From the NCBI GenBank assembly GCA_015062385.1, contig SUUT01000008.1, positions 1 through 64,000 of the forward strand: a stretch of DNA of 64,000 nucleotides, read 5' to 3'. Numbering within the stretch: position 1 is the stretch's first letter; the number at the start of each line of letters is the position of its first letter. The position numbers were made by a program, and so were the translations under genes. Under the pieces are notes generated by a model, which searched no databases, was not told the DNA's origin, and saw nothing but the letters and a program-made list of their open reading frames with translations. This document shows, in pieces, positions 54,616-64,000 of this stretch. This DNA comes from Alphaproteobacteria bacterium (lineage in GTDB: Bacteria > Pseudomonadota > Alphaproteobacteria > CAAHEQ01 > UBA3637).

Positions 54616-55323
54616 ATGAAAAAATTGTTTTGTTTAGGTGTTTGCTTAACGGTTTTAGCTGGTTGCACACCCTTTGATCCTGATTTAGATAAAGCAGCAG
54701 AAAAACGGGCAGAAAGTCGTGCTGAAATTCGGACGGAAATCGGTTGTCAATTTGCTGATAGTCACAGTGCTTATCGTCGCTGTATTTTATCTACATACGA
54801 AAACAACAAACCAAAAACATTTATCGCTTCTCAAAATTGTAAAGGGGAACCATTGGCTATTGTCAGTGATGCACCGGTAAAAGATACTGTTGCTCCGGGA
54901 GGTGTTGTTGTCGAAAAAACAACAAAAACAACCGTCACGGAAAAACCGGCTCCTACACCACAACCAGCACATGTACAACAACAAGTTGTTCAAACAGTTC
55001 CGACCACACAAGTTCAATTAGTCGGTACATGTGGTTCAACAACGGCCCCGTGTTATTATCAGCAACAAGCGGTTTACGAAGAAGTTATTCCTTGTCCGTC
55101 ATGCAATCAACCGCCAATGGTTATAGAACAACCAAAAACGGTAACAATTGAAAAAACAGAAACAGTTGTTGAAAAGCCGGTTGAAGTTGTTCCGATGCCA
55201 CAACCTTTACCGGAAAAAACATGGTGGGAAACATATCAGGAAACAAAGCAACCTGCTCAACCAAAAGTTGTTTGCCCCTGTCCGGATCCGAATGATCCTT
55301 GTCCACAATGCGTGACAAAATAA
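54616..55323 (+). CDS. lipoprotein with Pro/Val/Cys-rich region
   Basis: A 235-aa protein. The signal peptide ends in the lipobox VLAGC (Cys at residue 18). A short charged helix follows, then CQFADSHSAYRRC. The long low-complexity part is rich in Val, Pro, Gln and Thr (about 85-220) and ends with PCPDPNDPCPQC. This suggests an extended, disulphide-linked envelope protein. AAAGGAG lies 8 bp before the ATG at 54616; the reading from 54553 is upstream noise. Function unknown. Confidence 0.75.
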   Translation: MKKLFCLGVCLTVLAGCTPFDPDLDKAAEKRAESRAEIRTEIGCQFADSHSAYRRCILSTYENNKPKTFIASQNCKGEPLAIVSDAPVKDTVAPGGVVVEKTTKTTVTEKPAPTPQPAHVQQQVVQTVPTTQVQLVGTCGSTTAPCYYQQQAVYEEVIPCPSCNQPPMVIEQPKTVTIEKTETVVEKPVEVVPMPQPLPEKTWWETYQETKQPAQPKVVCPCPDPNDPCPQCVTK

Positions 55324-55343
55324 GGAAAACAAAATCAAACGGA

Positions 55344-55378
55344 AACCGGCTTACGCAAAACAAGCCGGTTTTTTTTAA
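55344..55378 (+). terminator. terminator of the lipoprotein gene
   Basis: AACCGGCTT (55344-55352) pairs with AAGCCGGTT (55362-55370), followed by a T run. Confidence 0.85.
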
Positions 55379-55438
55379 CATTAACAATAGAATCCCTTTA
55401 TGAACAACACTTTTTAAATACCAGTATTTTTATTTTAC

Positions 55439-55467
55439 TTGCATTCAGCTATAAATAAGCGTATAGT
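55439..55467 (+). promoter_or_regulatory. sigma70 promoter of proS
   Basis: TTGCAT (55439-55444), 17-bp spacer, TATAGT (55462-55467). Confidence 0.65.
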
Positions 55468-55503
55468 TTAACAACTAAAAAACACTACTGAAAGGAATAT
55501 ATT

Positions 55504-57216
55504 ATGCGGTCCAGTCGTCTTGTTTCAAGAAAACACAAAGAAAAACCGGCAGAAGCTCAATTAATAAGTCATATCTTTTTATTACGAGGCGGATATGTCC
55601 GACCGGTTGCTAACGGCATTTATTCTTTATTAATGCCGGCAAAACGCATTCAAAGCAAAATCATTGACATCATTCGAGAAGAAATGGATAAAATTGACGG
55701 ACAAGAAATTCAAATGCCGATTACTCTCCCTCGTGAATTGTGGGATGAATCTGGTCGTTGGGACGGGGTAGAAGCAGAATTGTTGCGTTTTCAAGACCGT
55801 TCAAATCATGACATGCTTTTAGCCATGACTCATGAAGAAGCCGTTGTTGCTTTGGCTCGTACAGAAGTAACAAGTTATAAAGATTATCCATTTATGTTAT
55901 ATCAGTTTCAAACAAAATTCCGTGATGAAGCTCGTTCTCGGGGCGGACTTGTTCGTGTGCGTGAATTTGTGATGAAAGATGCCTATTCATTCCACACATC
56001 ACAAGCAGATTTAAACAATTATTATGATTCCTGTGCAAAAGCCTATCATAATATTTTCCGCCGGTGTGGTATTCCGGAAGTGGTATCCATTCAATCCGAC
56101 AGCGGTATGATGGGCGGTAAAGTAGCTCACGAATATCAACTCTTAACCGATTCAGGTGAGGATAAAGTTGTTGTTTGCGAAAAATGTAAAACATATGCAA
56201 ACAACGAAGTGGCAACCTGTTCTTTTAAAGCCGAACCGGAAGTATTACTTGATTTGGAAACATTCGAAACACCAAATGTTAAAACAATTGAAGAATTAGA
56301 AAAATTTACCGGTCAACCGGCAACAAAAATGGCGAAAATGGTTTTTTATACAACGGCAAAAGGCGAAACTGTCGGAGTTATCGTACGAGGGGACGTAGAA
56401 GTCAATGAATGTAAACTAGGCAAAATTTTACAATCTGAATTTATGTTTGCTTCTGATGATGAAGTTCTTAAAACAGGGGCCATTCCGGGATTCGCTTGTG
56501 GTATCGGATTAAAATGCCGTGTTTTTGTTGATTACTCCGTAGCTAATGGGTACAATATGATTTGCGGTGCCAATCGAGAAGGATATCACATGAACAACTT
56601 TAACGTCACTCATGATATTCCTCATGCTGAAATTGTAGACATTGCAACAGTTAAAACCGGTGACATCTGCTCAAAATGCGGGGCAGAATTAACAATTAAA
56701 CGCGGAATTGAAGTTGGCAATATCTTTAAACTCGGCACACGTTATTCAAAAGCAATGAATATGACATACACTGATGATAAAGGACAAGAGCAAACGCCGA
56801 TTATGGGTTGTTATGGTATCGGTATCGGCCGATTACTAGCATCGGTTTGCGAAGTCCGAAATGATGCTTATGGTCCGATATGGCCATTATCCATTGCTCC
56901 TTGGCAAGTACAATTATGTGCGATGAAATTAGACAAACCGGAAATCTTTGAAGCGGCCGAATCCATTTATGCCGATTTACAAAATGCAGGTGTTGAAGTA
57001 TTATATGATGACCGTAATTTAACAGCAGGCGTTCAATTTGCAGAAGCGGATTTAACAGGTATTCCACTTCGTTTAATTGTTGCACCACGAGCATTGGCAC
57101 AAGGGATGATTGAATATAAGGTACGGGGAACAGATGAAACCGGCTTAATTCCATTAAATGAAGTAATCTCTTTTGTACAAAATTGGATTCAAAAAGAAAT
57201 GGAAAAATATAAATAA
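55504..57216 (+). CDS. proS: prolyl-tRNA synthetase, long bacterial type
   Basis: A 570-aa class II synthetase. Motif 1 (IQMPITLPRELWDESGRW), motif 2 (FRDEARSRGGLVRVREF) and motif 3 (GCYGIGIGRLLASV) are clear. Residues about 225-390 form the INS editing domain (ATKMAKMVFY, GDVEVNECKLGK) that clears Ala-tRNAPro. The C-terminal anticodon-binding domain follows. Most alphaproteobacteria have a short ProS (about 440 aa) without INS, so this version is unexpected. GAAAGGA precedes the ATG. Confidence 0.96.
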   Translation: MRSSRLVSRKHKEKPAEAQLISHIFLLRGGYVRPVANGIYSLLMPAKRIQSKIIDIIREEMDKIDGQEIQMPITLPRELWDESGRWDGVEAELLRFQDRSNHDMLLAMTHEEAVVALARTEVTSYKDYPFMLYQFQTKFRDEARSRGGLVRVREFVMKDAYSFHTSQADLNNYYDSCAKAYHNIFRRCGIPEVVSIQSDSGMMGGKVAHEYQLLTDSGEDKVVVCEKCKTYANNEVATCSFKAEPEVLLDLETFETPNVKTIEELEKFTGQPATKMAKMVFYTTAKGETVGVIVRGDVEVNECKLGKILQSEFMFASDDEVLKTGAIPGFACGIGLKCRVFVDYSVANGYNMICGANREGYHMNNFNVTHDIPHAEIVDIATVKTGDICSKCGAELTIKRGIEVGNIFKLGTRYSKAMNMTYTDDKGQEQTPIMGCYGIGIGRLLASVCEVRNDAYGPIWPLSIAPWQVQLCAMKLDKPEIFEAAESIYADLQNAGVEVLYDDRNLTAGVQFAEADLTGIPLRLIVAPRALAQGMIEYKVRGTDETGLIPLNEVISFVQNWIQKEMEKYK

Positions 57217-57244
57217 AACTCAAAAGTAACAAGTCAAAAATTAT

Positions 57245-57283
57245 TAAAGCGTACTACCAAAAAATGGCAATACGCTTTTTTAT
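57245..57283 (+). terminator. terminator of proS
   Basis: AAAGCGTA and TACGCTTT form an 8-bp stem with a 17-base loop and a T run. Confidence 0.65.
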
Positions 57284-57403
57284 TTTATAGAATAAAAACA
57301 CTTACATTTTAAAAATTTTCACATTAAATCAACAATTTAAAGATTTTTAATTGTAATATTTTGACAGACTGAAAATGAAAAAAATCTAGAAGTTTTTACT
57401 TTA

Positions 57404-58123
57404 ATGAAAAAAAATCCGGAATCATTAATTGACAGACATTATGCCGCTCAAAATAATCTTGTTATTATTCCAAACACAAAAAATGAAAGTAATACATTAA
57501 CCAAAGCTACGGAAAATTTATATCGTTATATTGATACATTTGAAACACTTAACACGGATTTAAAAAATCAAGTTTCAACAGATTTAATTCATCAATTACT
57601 GATTAAAATTGATAATATAATTATGAACACACCCAACATTAAATTTACATCATTTTGCCAATATTTTCTTGTTTATAATCTGTCACAATCCCTGTATCCG
57701 GTTATTGCAAACAAAGACAGATTACCACTATTAAAAGATTTAATCATCGGATATATTAAAAATAGACACCATATTTACAAGTCTCTTGGATACACACCGG
57801 TTATTATGCAAACAATGTATGATAAAAAAAACAAAACCAGAGGCATTAAAATTGCCACACAAATACAAGAAATCGACATTATAAACATCATGACTCACCT
57901 TGATGAAGATGATTCGTTAGATATGTATTATCTGATACCTGATATGTTTAACAAAACACTTATTCAGAAAATTTTTGATATAAATAATATTTCAATAAGT
58001 TCTGAAAAATTATCACAATTACCGGATATCATCATTAAAATCAAAAAAGATTATTTTTTGATAGAATACCAAACGATGAAGAAAACAGGGGGTGGAAAAG
58101 AAAAAAAGCCAAAGAAAAACTGA
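57404..58123 (+). CDS. restriction-endonuclease-like protein, frameshifted (N-terminal part)
   Basis: A 239-aa frame. Near its end PDIIIKIKKDYFLIEYQTMK and KTGGGKEKK resemble the PD...(E)x(Q/K) core and the GGG motif of several type II restriction enzymes. In the frame after the A7 run at 58101-58107 the coding sense goes on (KAKEKLNYIKQKTT). It then returns to the first frame after the C5 run at 58147-58151. With one A more and one C less the product would be about 311 aa. The gene is thus probably a broken nuclease. No methyltransferase is adjacent. Family assignment is inference. Confidence 0.55.
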   Translation: MKKNPESLIDRHYAAQNNLVIIPNTKNESNTLTKATENLYRYIDTFETLNTDLKNQVSTDLIHQLLIKIDNIIMNTPNIKFTSFCQYFLVYNLSQSLYPVIANKDRLPLLKDLIIGYIKNRHHIYKSLGYTPVIMQTMYDKKNKTRGIKIATQIQEIDIINIMTHLDEDDSLDMYYLIPDMFNKTLIQKIFDINNISISSEKLSQLPDIIIKIKKDYFLIEYQTMKKTGGGKEKKPKKN

Positions 58124-58339
58124 ATTATATTAAACAAAAAACGACACCCCCTCCATCTTCACTTTATTACCTATATTGACGGACCTTTATCAAATGCTAT
58201 TTTTTCACAAAACAAAGTGAGACAACGTATTAATGCAAAAGAATTTCGACAGATTTTAAAAACAAAACCGCAAAACTATTTAATGAATACATATACATTT
58301 GCCGAGTTCTTTAAAGATTTGAAAGAATCAGCCAAATAA
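58124..58339 (+). pseudogene. C-terminal fragment of the same restriction-endonuclease-like gene
   Basis: After the stop at 58121-58123 the first frame reads HFITYIDGPLSNAIFSQNK, RINAKEFRQILKT and YTFAEFFKDLKESAK before a stop at 58337-58339. It has no start of its own. It fits as the lost end of the 57404 gene. A weak hairpin with a T run follows at about 58361-58388. Confidence 0.55.
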
Positions 58340-58508
58340 ACATTTTAATTGCGAAAAAAGAGATAACCTTTAAACAGTTATTTTTTTTACCCTATCCAAA
58401 ACACTATTGTATATAATCAAAATTAAAATATCAACCAATTCACTCTATAGAGAACAACAGAAACCAAAATTTTGAATAAATGATATAGAAATTTATTTAT
58501 CTAACATC

Positions 58509-61500
58509 TCATCCCTTTGCTATTTCGGCAATTTTACGAATAATACGTTCCACCCCTTGCAATCTATCTTTTAACTGAACCCACGGTCGCATTACAACTA
58601 CTTTTTGATCAGGACGAATACGTATCGTTCCCATTTGATCTGAGATATATGCAATTAATCCGCTCGGATTTGGAAACGTATTTTGCCAAAAGGAAATTGT
58701 CGCTCCTTTTTCACCGGCATCCAATCGTTCAATGTAAGCCTGACGACATAATAACTTTAATTGAATGGTTGTAAACAGATTCTCTGCTTCTGTCGGATAA
58801 GGCCCAAAACGATCTGTCAATTCTATCTTTAAATTTTCCACTTCTTCTTCGGTTTCGATATTTCCAATACGGTTATATAATTGCATACGGGTATCTAAAT
58901 CCGGTATATAAGAATCCGGCAAAATAACAGGCAATCCAACTGATATTTGCGGCGAAAAAAGTTCCGTTGTTTGTTTTCCATCTGATTGCATACGCAAACT
59001 TTCAATCGCTTCAGCAAGCATTTTTTGGTATAAAGCAACCCCAACTTCCCGAATATGCCCTGATTGCTCTTGTCCTAACAAATTACCGGCCCCTCGAATA
59101 TCTAAATCGTGACTGGCCAATGTAAAACCTGCTCCTAAACTATCCAAACTCTGCATTACTTTTAAACGTTTTTGTGCCGTTTCATTCAGTCGCATATATG
59201 GCGGAATCGTTAAATAGGCATATGCCCGCAACTTACCTCGTCCGACACGTCCCCGTAATTGATACAATGCCGACAAACCAAACATATCCGCCCGATAAAC
59301 AATAATGGTATTAACCGATGAAATATCCAAACCTGATTCTACAATACTGGTCGCCAACAGCACATCATATTTTTTATCAGAAAAATCATGCATAATTTTT
59401 TCCAACTGTGTTGCTCCCATTTGTCCATGTGCTTCAACAACTTTAATATCTGGAACCAGTGCTGATAAAATTTCCTTAACCTCTCCCATATCCGATATGC
59501 GTGGACACACAAAAAACACTTGCCCGCCTCGAAAATGTTCCCGAAGAATCGCTTCTTTAACAATAACGGGATCAAAAGGTGTCACAAAGGTTTTAACTGC
59601 CAATCTATCCACCGGAGGCGTAGCAATAATGGATAATTCACGCACACCTGAAAGAGACAGTTGCAGTGTTCGAGGAATGGGTGTTGCCGTTAACGTCAAC
59701 ACATGAACCCCTTTTTGCAATTCTTTTAAGCGTTCTTTATGAGCAACACCAAAATGCTGTTCTTCATCAACAATAACCAACCCTAATCGTTTAAATTTCA
59801 TATTTTTGGACAAGACGGCATGTGTCCCAATTAAAATATCTAACTTACCATTTTCAACTTCATCTCGAATTAACTTTGCTTTGGAGGTACTTACCAATCG
59901 GGACAAGCTATCCACCCGAATCGGAAACCCTTTAAACCGGTCCTTAAATGTTTGAGCATGTTGCATCGCCAATAATGTCGTAGGGGCAACCAAGACAACC
60001 TGATATCCTGCCATTGCAACTAAAAATGCCGTTCGTAAAGCAATTTCCGTTTTACCAAAACCGACATCACCACAAACAAGTCTATCCATCGGCCGTCCCA
60101 ATGCCAAATCCGATTCAATTTCCGATAATGTTCGCAACTGATCATCTGTTTCAGCATAGGGAAATCGCATACAAAATTCCTGATATGTTCCATGTGGAAT
60201 TAATATTTTTTCTGATTGATTTAAAGCACGTGCCGAAGCAATACCGATTAATTTTTCCGCCATAACAAATAAATCTTTTTTTACCCGTTCTTTACGTTGT
60301 GCAAAAACAGGTGATCCAAGTGTATCCAAACTTATATTTTCCGAACCATATTTTGACAGAACATCTGCATTTTCTACCGGTACAAATAATTTATCTCCAC
60401 CGGCATACTGCAAACAAATACAATCGTGAACCGCCCCACCAGTTGTAATGGGAAACAAACCCGTAAACTGTCCAATACCATGCGTTTGATGAACAACATA
60501 ATCATTTAAATTTAAGCTCCCAATATCCGTAATAAAATTTTTGGCACGTACTTTTGGTTTTCGCCGACGAACCTGTTCCCCCAAAATATCGGATTCCGTT
60601 ACAATCCGAATATCTTGCGTATAAAATCCCGATTCAAAAGGAGCAACCAATACACTGGGAGACTGACTTAGTGCCTCTTTCCAATTATGTGCTTCCGTTA
60701 CCGTATATCCGTGTTCCCGAAAAATACCCCGTAACCGTTCTGCAGCACCAAATGTTGCAGCCGTTAATACAATAGCCCGATTATCCCCTGTCAGTTCCTG
60801 AATAACAAAATCAAACACATCCCCTTCCGATTTATCGGAGATCACACTTTTATGATAAGATTGACCGATACGACCGCCTTTATCAATTTTATCCGGCTCA
60901 ACAAAGGGAGAAAACGTATATGTTGCATAAGTGTTTAACCGATTTAAAACCATCTCAGGTGTTTCAAAAAACAATTCCGGCGGAATAGGATAATAAGCAT
61001 CAGATATATCCATTCCTAAACCTGATAAGGCCGTTTGACGGGATTCGGCATATTCCAAAATCTGTTCATATCTGGAAAACAAGGCATCTCGTGCTTGCCA
61101 ATCCAATGAAAATGAAACATTATCCAAATAATCAAACAATGTTACCATTTCCGAATGTAATAGCGGCAAGAAATGTTCTATACCGGCAACGGCTATACCA
61201 TTTGAAATACTCTCGTAAAAATAATTATGTCCTGTTCGACCAAATAATGTGCGAAAACGAGTGCGAAACAAAGCAATGTTTTCGGCCGTTAAACGATATT
61301 CAGCCATCGGTTTTAATACAACTTCCCGAACGGGCTTTAACGTTCTTTGTGTCATTTCATCAAAAAAACGCATAGAATCAATTTCATCACCGAAAAAATC
61401 AATCCGAACCGGATGAAGTGTTCCGGTCGGAAAAATATCTATTAAACCACCTCTAACAGCATATTCACCCCGTTCCATAACCGTTGTGGTTGACTGATAA

Positions 61501-61934
61501 CCGTTTTTGTTTAAAAATGCCCGTAATTCATCAAATGAAATATTATCTCCTTCCTTTAATGATAAAAAAGCATCCTGAAAAAAAGAAACAGGTGGTACTT
61601 TTTGCATAATGGCACTAACAGTTGTCAAAATTAAAATAAACTCTTTGTTATCAGCCGAACTTGTTAATCTGTCAGCCAAACGCCCCAATGTATCAATTCG
61701 TTCTGCCGTAATATCCGCTTTAGGAGAAACTCTGTCATATGGTACAGTATCCCAATTCGGAAAACACAAAACCCGAACATTCGGCAAACAAAGTTGTACC
61801 AGTTCTTTTACAAAAGACATCTGTCTGTCATTGGGGCAGATATGACAATGTATTCCCGTTTTTTTTCGACAAAGCTCTTTTAAAACAAGTCCCTGTGTTC
61901 CATTGGGAATCCCACACCAATCAATTATCGACAT
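58509..61934 (-). CDS. mfd: transcription-repair coupling factor Mfd
   Basis: A 1141-aa protein of normal length. The N-terminal UvrB-like region (about 1-330) is followed by the RNA-polymerase-interacting domain (LNDYVVHQTHGIGQF). The translocase has GDVGFGKTEIALR, DEEQHFGVAHKERLK, TATPIPRTLQLSLSG and QLRGRVGRG. The C-terminal D7 domain begins near GLPVILPDSYIPDL. Mfd pushes stalled RNA polymerase off damaged DNA and recruits UvrA. It lies 28 bp after trkA. Confidence 0.97.
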   Translation of the reverse strand: MSIIDWCGIPNGTQGLVLKELCRKKTGIHCHICPNDRQMSFVKELVQLCLPNVRVLCFPNWDTVPYDRVSPKADITAERIDTLGRLADRLTSSADNKEFILILTTVSAIMQKVPPVSFFQDAFLSLKEGDNISFDELRAFLNKNGYQSTTTVMERGEYAVRGGLIDIFPTGTLHPVRIDFFGDEIDSMRFFDEMTQRTLKPVREVVLKPMAEYRLTAENIALFRTRFRTLFGRTGHNYFYESISNGIAVAGIEHFLPLLHSEMVTLFDYLDNVSFSLDWQARDALFSRYEQILEYAESRQTALSGLGMDISDAYYPIPPELFFETPEMVLNRLNTYATYTFSPFVEPDKIDKGGRIGQSYHKSVISDKSEGDVFDFVIQELTGDNRAIVLTAATFGAAERLRGIFREHGYTVTEAHNWKEALSQSPSVLVAPFESGFYTQDIRIVTESDILGEQVRRRKPKVRAKNFITDIGSLNLNDYVVHQTHGIGQFTGLFPITTGGAVHDCICLQYAGGDKLFVPVENADVLSKYGSENISLDTLGSPVFAQRKERVKKDLFVMAEKLIGIASARALNQSEKILIPHGTYQEFCMRFPYAETDDQLRTLSEIESDLALGRPMDRLVCGDVGFGKTEIALRTAFLVAMAGYQVVLVAPTTLLAMQHAQTFKDRFKGFPIRVDSLSRLVSTSKAKLIRDEVENGKLDILIGTHAVLSKNMKFKRLGLVIVDEEQHFGVAHKERLKELQKGVHVLTLTATPIPRTLQLSLSGVRELSIIATPPVDRLAVKTFVTPFDPVIVKEAILREHFRGGQVFFVCPRISDMGEVKEILSALVPDIKVVEAHGQMGATQLEKIMHDFSDKKYDVLLATSIVESGLDISSVNTIIVYRADMFGLSALYQLRGRVGRGKLRAYAYLTIPPYMRLNETAQKRLKVMQSLDSLGAGFTLASHDLDIRGAGNLLGQEQSGHIREVGVALYQKMLAEAIESLRMQSDGKQTTELFSPQISVGLPVILPDSYIPDLDTRMQLYNRIGNIETEEEVENLKIELTDRFGPYPTEAENLFTTIQLKLLCRQAYIERLDAGEKGATISFWQNTFPNPSGLIAYISDQMGTIRIRPDQKVVVMRPWVQLKDRLQGVERIIRKIAEIAKG

Positions 61935-61962
61935 TTTTTATAAACGCTTTCATCTGCTTTAT

Positions 61963-63330
61963 CTAAAAGAATGTAAAACCAACTGTAAAAAGTTTTTCGG
62001 CTTCTCTTGCTTTTCCCCGTGCAACAAACAAAATAACCGTATCTTGAGGCAATACTTGTAAATCAGGCATTGCAACAATAAATTGTTCCCCACGCATAAC
62101 ACCGGCAACAACTACACCGTCCGGTATTTTCAAATCTGAAAGCGGACGCTTTGTGATTTTAGACGTTTCCATTGCTTCCACTTCCAGCACTTCCCCGATG
62201 CCGGACTGAATAAAGTAATCGTTTTTTACTTTTCCTTTACGAATATGGCGTAAAATAGCCGAAACCAAAACAGCATTCGGTTCAATGGTTAAATCCACAC
62301 CCAAACCGGTTACCAAATCTTCATACAATGGATTATGAATTAATGCACATGTTCTTTCCACCCCGTTTCGTTTTGCCAATAACGATAATAAAATATTACT
62401 TTCATCAGACTGTGTTGTAGCTATGGCAACCTGATATGCTGGCAAATTTAAATCATCAATTAATGTATCATCTAAACCATCACCGTGAATAACCAACGTA
62501 TTATTTAATTTTTCTCCCAACCAACGGGCTCGAGCTTCATCCTTTTCAACCACTGTCACATTTTGCGAAAATGTAGTTCGTTCCAAAATATTAGCAATCT
62601 GATATCCTACTTTTCCACCTCCAAAAACAACCAAATACTTCGGAGAAATCGTTTGATAAGCTAAAATATCCAACATTTGCAAAAAATGTTCCGTATCAGT
62701 AACAACATAAATATCATCACCCCACCGCAAAGAAGTATTTTCCATAGATATTAATTTTCTACGCCGACGCAATGCCACAAAACAAACAGGAACATCCGTA
62801 CACATTTTTTTTAAATCAGCAACTTTTTTACCAATTAAAACAGAATTTTTACGAATACGCAAACCAACCAATTTAACCTGTCCACCAGCCAAATTAACCA
62901 TATCTACCGACGAAGCAACCGTTAAACTTTCCAATATTTGATGAGCTGTTTCCACTTCCGGAGATAAAACAATATCAATTCCCTGTGATTGTAAAAAAGA
63001 TTTATATTTAACAGATAAATATTCCGGAGCAGCAATACGGGCAATACGGGTCGGCACATTAAAAACAGAACGAGCAACACCACAGGCAACTATATTTGTT
63101 TCATCCGAACCGGTAACCGCCAAAAAAATATCTGCCGAACCCGCTCCAGCCTTTTCCAAAACAGCCGGATACGAGGAAGAACCTTCAATCGTTTGAATAT
63201 CTAACAATTCACTTAAATTACCCAACCGATTTACATTATTGTCAATTAAAATGATATCATGATTTTCAGCACGTAAATATTTTGCTAACCCGACACCGAC
63301 CTGTCCTGCTCCTGCAATAATAATTTTCAT
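61963..63330 (-). CDS. trkA: Trk potassium uptake regulatory protein TrkA
   Basis: A 455-aa protein with two Rossmann/TrkA-C pairs. GAGQVGVGLAKYL and VFGGGKVGYQIANIL are the NAD-binding loops, with DNNVNRLGNL and EKDEARARWL after them. TrkA is the cytoplasmic gate control of TrkH-type potassium channels. AGGGGGA precedes the ATG. It directly follows the Dus gene. In many alphaproteobacteria ntrBC and ntrYX lie between dusB and trkA; here they are absent. Confidence 0.95.
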   Translation of the reverse strand: MKIIIAGAGQVGVGLAKYLRAENHDIILIDNNVNRLGNLSELLDIQTIEGSSSYPAVLEKAGAGSADIFLAVTGSDETNIVACGVARSVFNVPTRIARIAAPEYLSVKYKSFLQSQGIDIVLSPEVETAHQILESLTVASSVDMVNLAGGQVKLVGLRIRKNSVLIGKKVADLKKMCTDVPVCFVALRRRRKLISMENTSLRWGDDIYVVTDTEHFLQMLDILAYQTISPKYLVVFGGGKVGYQIANILERTTFSQNVTVVEKDEARARWLGEKLNNTLVIHGDGLDDTLIDDLNLPAYQVAIATTQSDESNILLSLLAKRNGVERTCALIHNPLYEDLVTGLGVDLTIEPNAVLVSAILRHIRKGKVKNDYFIQSGIGEVLEVEAMETSKITKRPLSDLKIPDGVVVAGVMRGEQFIVAMPDLQVLPQDTVILFVARGKAREAEKLFTVGFTFF

Positions 63331-64000
63331 TTATTCCCCCTGTTTCTCCGAATTGTCAAAAAAATCTTCTACTAAATGATACACCTTTTTTTCATCGTTC
63401 ATACAAAACATTTGCCGACAAAATTCAGCATGTCCGATATACCCTTTTGCATACCAGGCCAAATGTTTACGCATGGCAAACAAGCCTGCTTTTCCATAAT
63501 ATGACAACATCATTGCTAAATGTTCACATATCAAATCTGCCAATACTTTCCCTGTTATATTCGGCTGAGTGGATACATCTGCTAATTGATGCAATACCCA
63601 TGGACGACCTAACATCCCCCGTCCAATCATTGCACCGTCTGCCTGTGATATGTCTAATGCCATTTTCAATGAGTGTTTATCCGTAATGTCTCCGTTGACA
63701 AAAACAGGAATATTCACAACCTGTTTAACAGCTTGAAGGTTTTGCCAATCTGCCTGCCCACTATATCCCTGTTCTTTGGTACGAGCATGAATAGTTATCC
63801 CATCCACACCGGCATCAACTAATTGTTTAGCAAAAGAAACAACATTTTTTTGTTTTTCATCCCATCCCAATCGGGTTTTAACCGTTACAGGGATATCTAC
63901 TGCCCGTTTAACAGCGGATACCAACCGAACTGCTATATCGGCATTTTTCATTAATGAAGCACCACTTCCGTTTGTGATAAGTTTTTTAACCGGACATCCC
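63331..64000 (-). CDS. dusB: tRNA-dihydrouridine synthase (partial, N-terminus beyond window)
   Basis: The frame stays open to base 64000; the ATG at 63951 is internal. The upstream codons read GCPVKKLITNGSGASLM, which holds the catalytic Cys of Dus enzymes. VKTRLGWD, IHARTKEQGYSGQADW and VFVNGDI follow and form the TIM barrel; the end is the helical tRNA-binding domain. It reduces uridines in the tRNA D-loop with FMN. The position before trkA favours DusB. Confidence 0.92.
   Translation of the reverse strand, partial: GCPVKKLITNGSGASLMKNADIAVRLVSAVKRAVDIPVTVKTRLGWDEKQKNVVSFAKQLVDAGVDGITIHARTKEQGYSGQADWQNLQAVKQVVNIPVFVNGDITDKHSLKMALDISQADGAMIGRGMLGRPWVLHQLADVSTQPNITGKVLADLICEHLAMMLSYYGKAGLFAMRKHLAWYAKGYIGHAEFCRQMFCMNDEKKVYHLVEDFFDNSEKQGE

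Overview
The window is AT-rich, densely coded bacterial chromosome. Gene content and order point to an alphaproteobacterium that probably lives with a host: mltG-fabF-acpP-fabG, efp next to an inositol-monophosphatase gene, hfq-hflX, dusB-trkA, ptsP, bamE beside yceD, and zinc-less L31. The accessory genes include ankyrin, LRR and MORN-like repeat proteins and a family of pilin-like proteins. The species cannot be named from the sequence alone.

Layout. 0-2.5 kb: truncated pilin-like gene and an orphan membrane-fusion protein with a small partner. 2.6-8.3 kb: isolated membrane-anchored protein, fatty-acid synthesis cluster (fabG, acpP, fabF) with mltG, two-part chromate transporter. 8.4-17.6 kb: MORN-like repeat protein, HAD phosphatase, LemA, ABC-F ATPase, EGF-like pilin gene, Zn-peptidase-like and CoaD-like pair, membrane protein. 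17.7-25.6 kb: a worn accessory island around tRNA-Leu with ankyrin genes and remnants, a GNAT gene, an LRR gene, three related spacer repeats and the C-terminal stub of a tyrosine recombinase. 26-36.9 kb: thyA-folA, aminopeptidase, ABC-F, rpmE, efp, suhB-like, bamE, yceD. 37-40.4 kb: ankyrin gene and two pilin-like genes. 40.7-45 kb: ptsP, a glmU N-domain and glk as one operon. 45.3-53.6 kb: tRNA-Asn, transporter, GNATs, nucleotide enzymes, hflX, hfq and another pilin-like gene. 54-64 kb: phosphoribosyltransferase, lipoprotein, proS, broken restriction-endonuclease-like gene, mfd, trkA, dusB (cut by the window edge).

The most unusual system is six dispersed minus-strand genes (ending at 625, 14893, 31865, 39038, 40415 and 53646). 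They share a prepilin-like N-terminus (GRSMVEML), a pilin-like domain with a conserved Cys, Cys-rich linkers and very different C-terminal domains (EGF-like array, lectin-like, others). Each is preceded by the same ~150-bp cassette. Its ends are inverted repeats (consensus TAAAAAAAGGGAC / GTCCCTTTTTTTA) separated by 126-128 bp in all six copies. The arms change together: one copy has GGTAC/GTACC, and another extends to 17 bp. Between them lie a -10-like TATAAT, phased T-tracts and, in most copies, a TTCGAA-centred palindrome. This looks like a co-regulated family of surface adhesins with an undescribed control element. Assembly genes for the pilus are not in the window.
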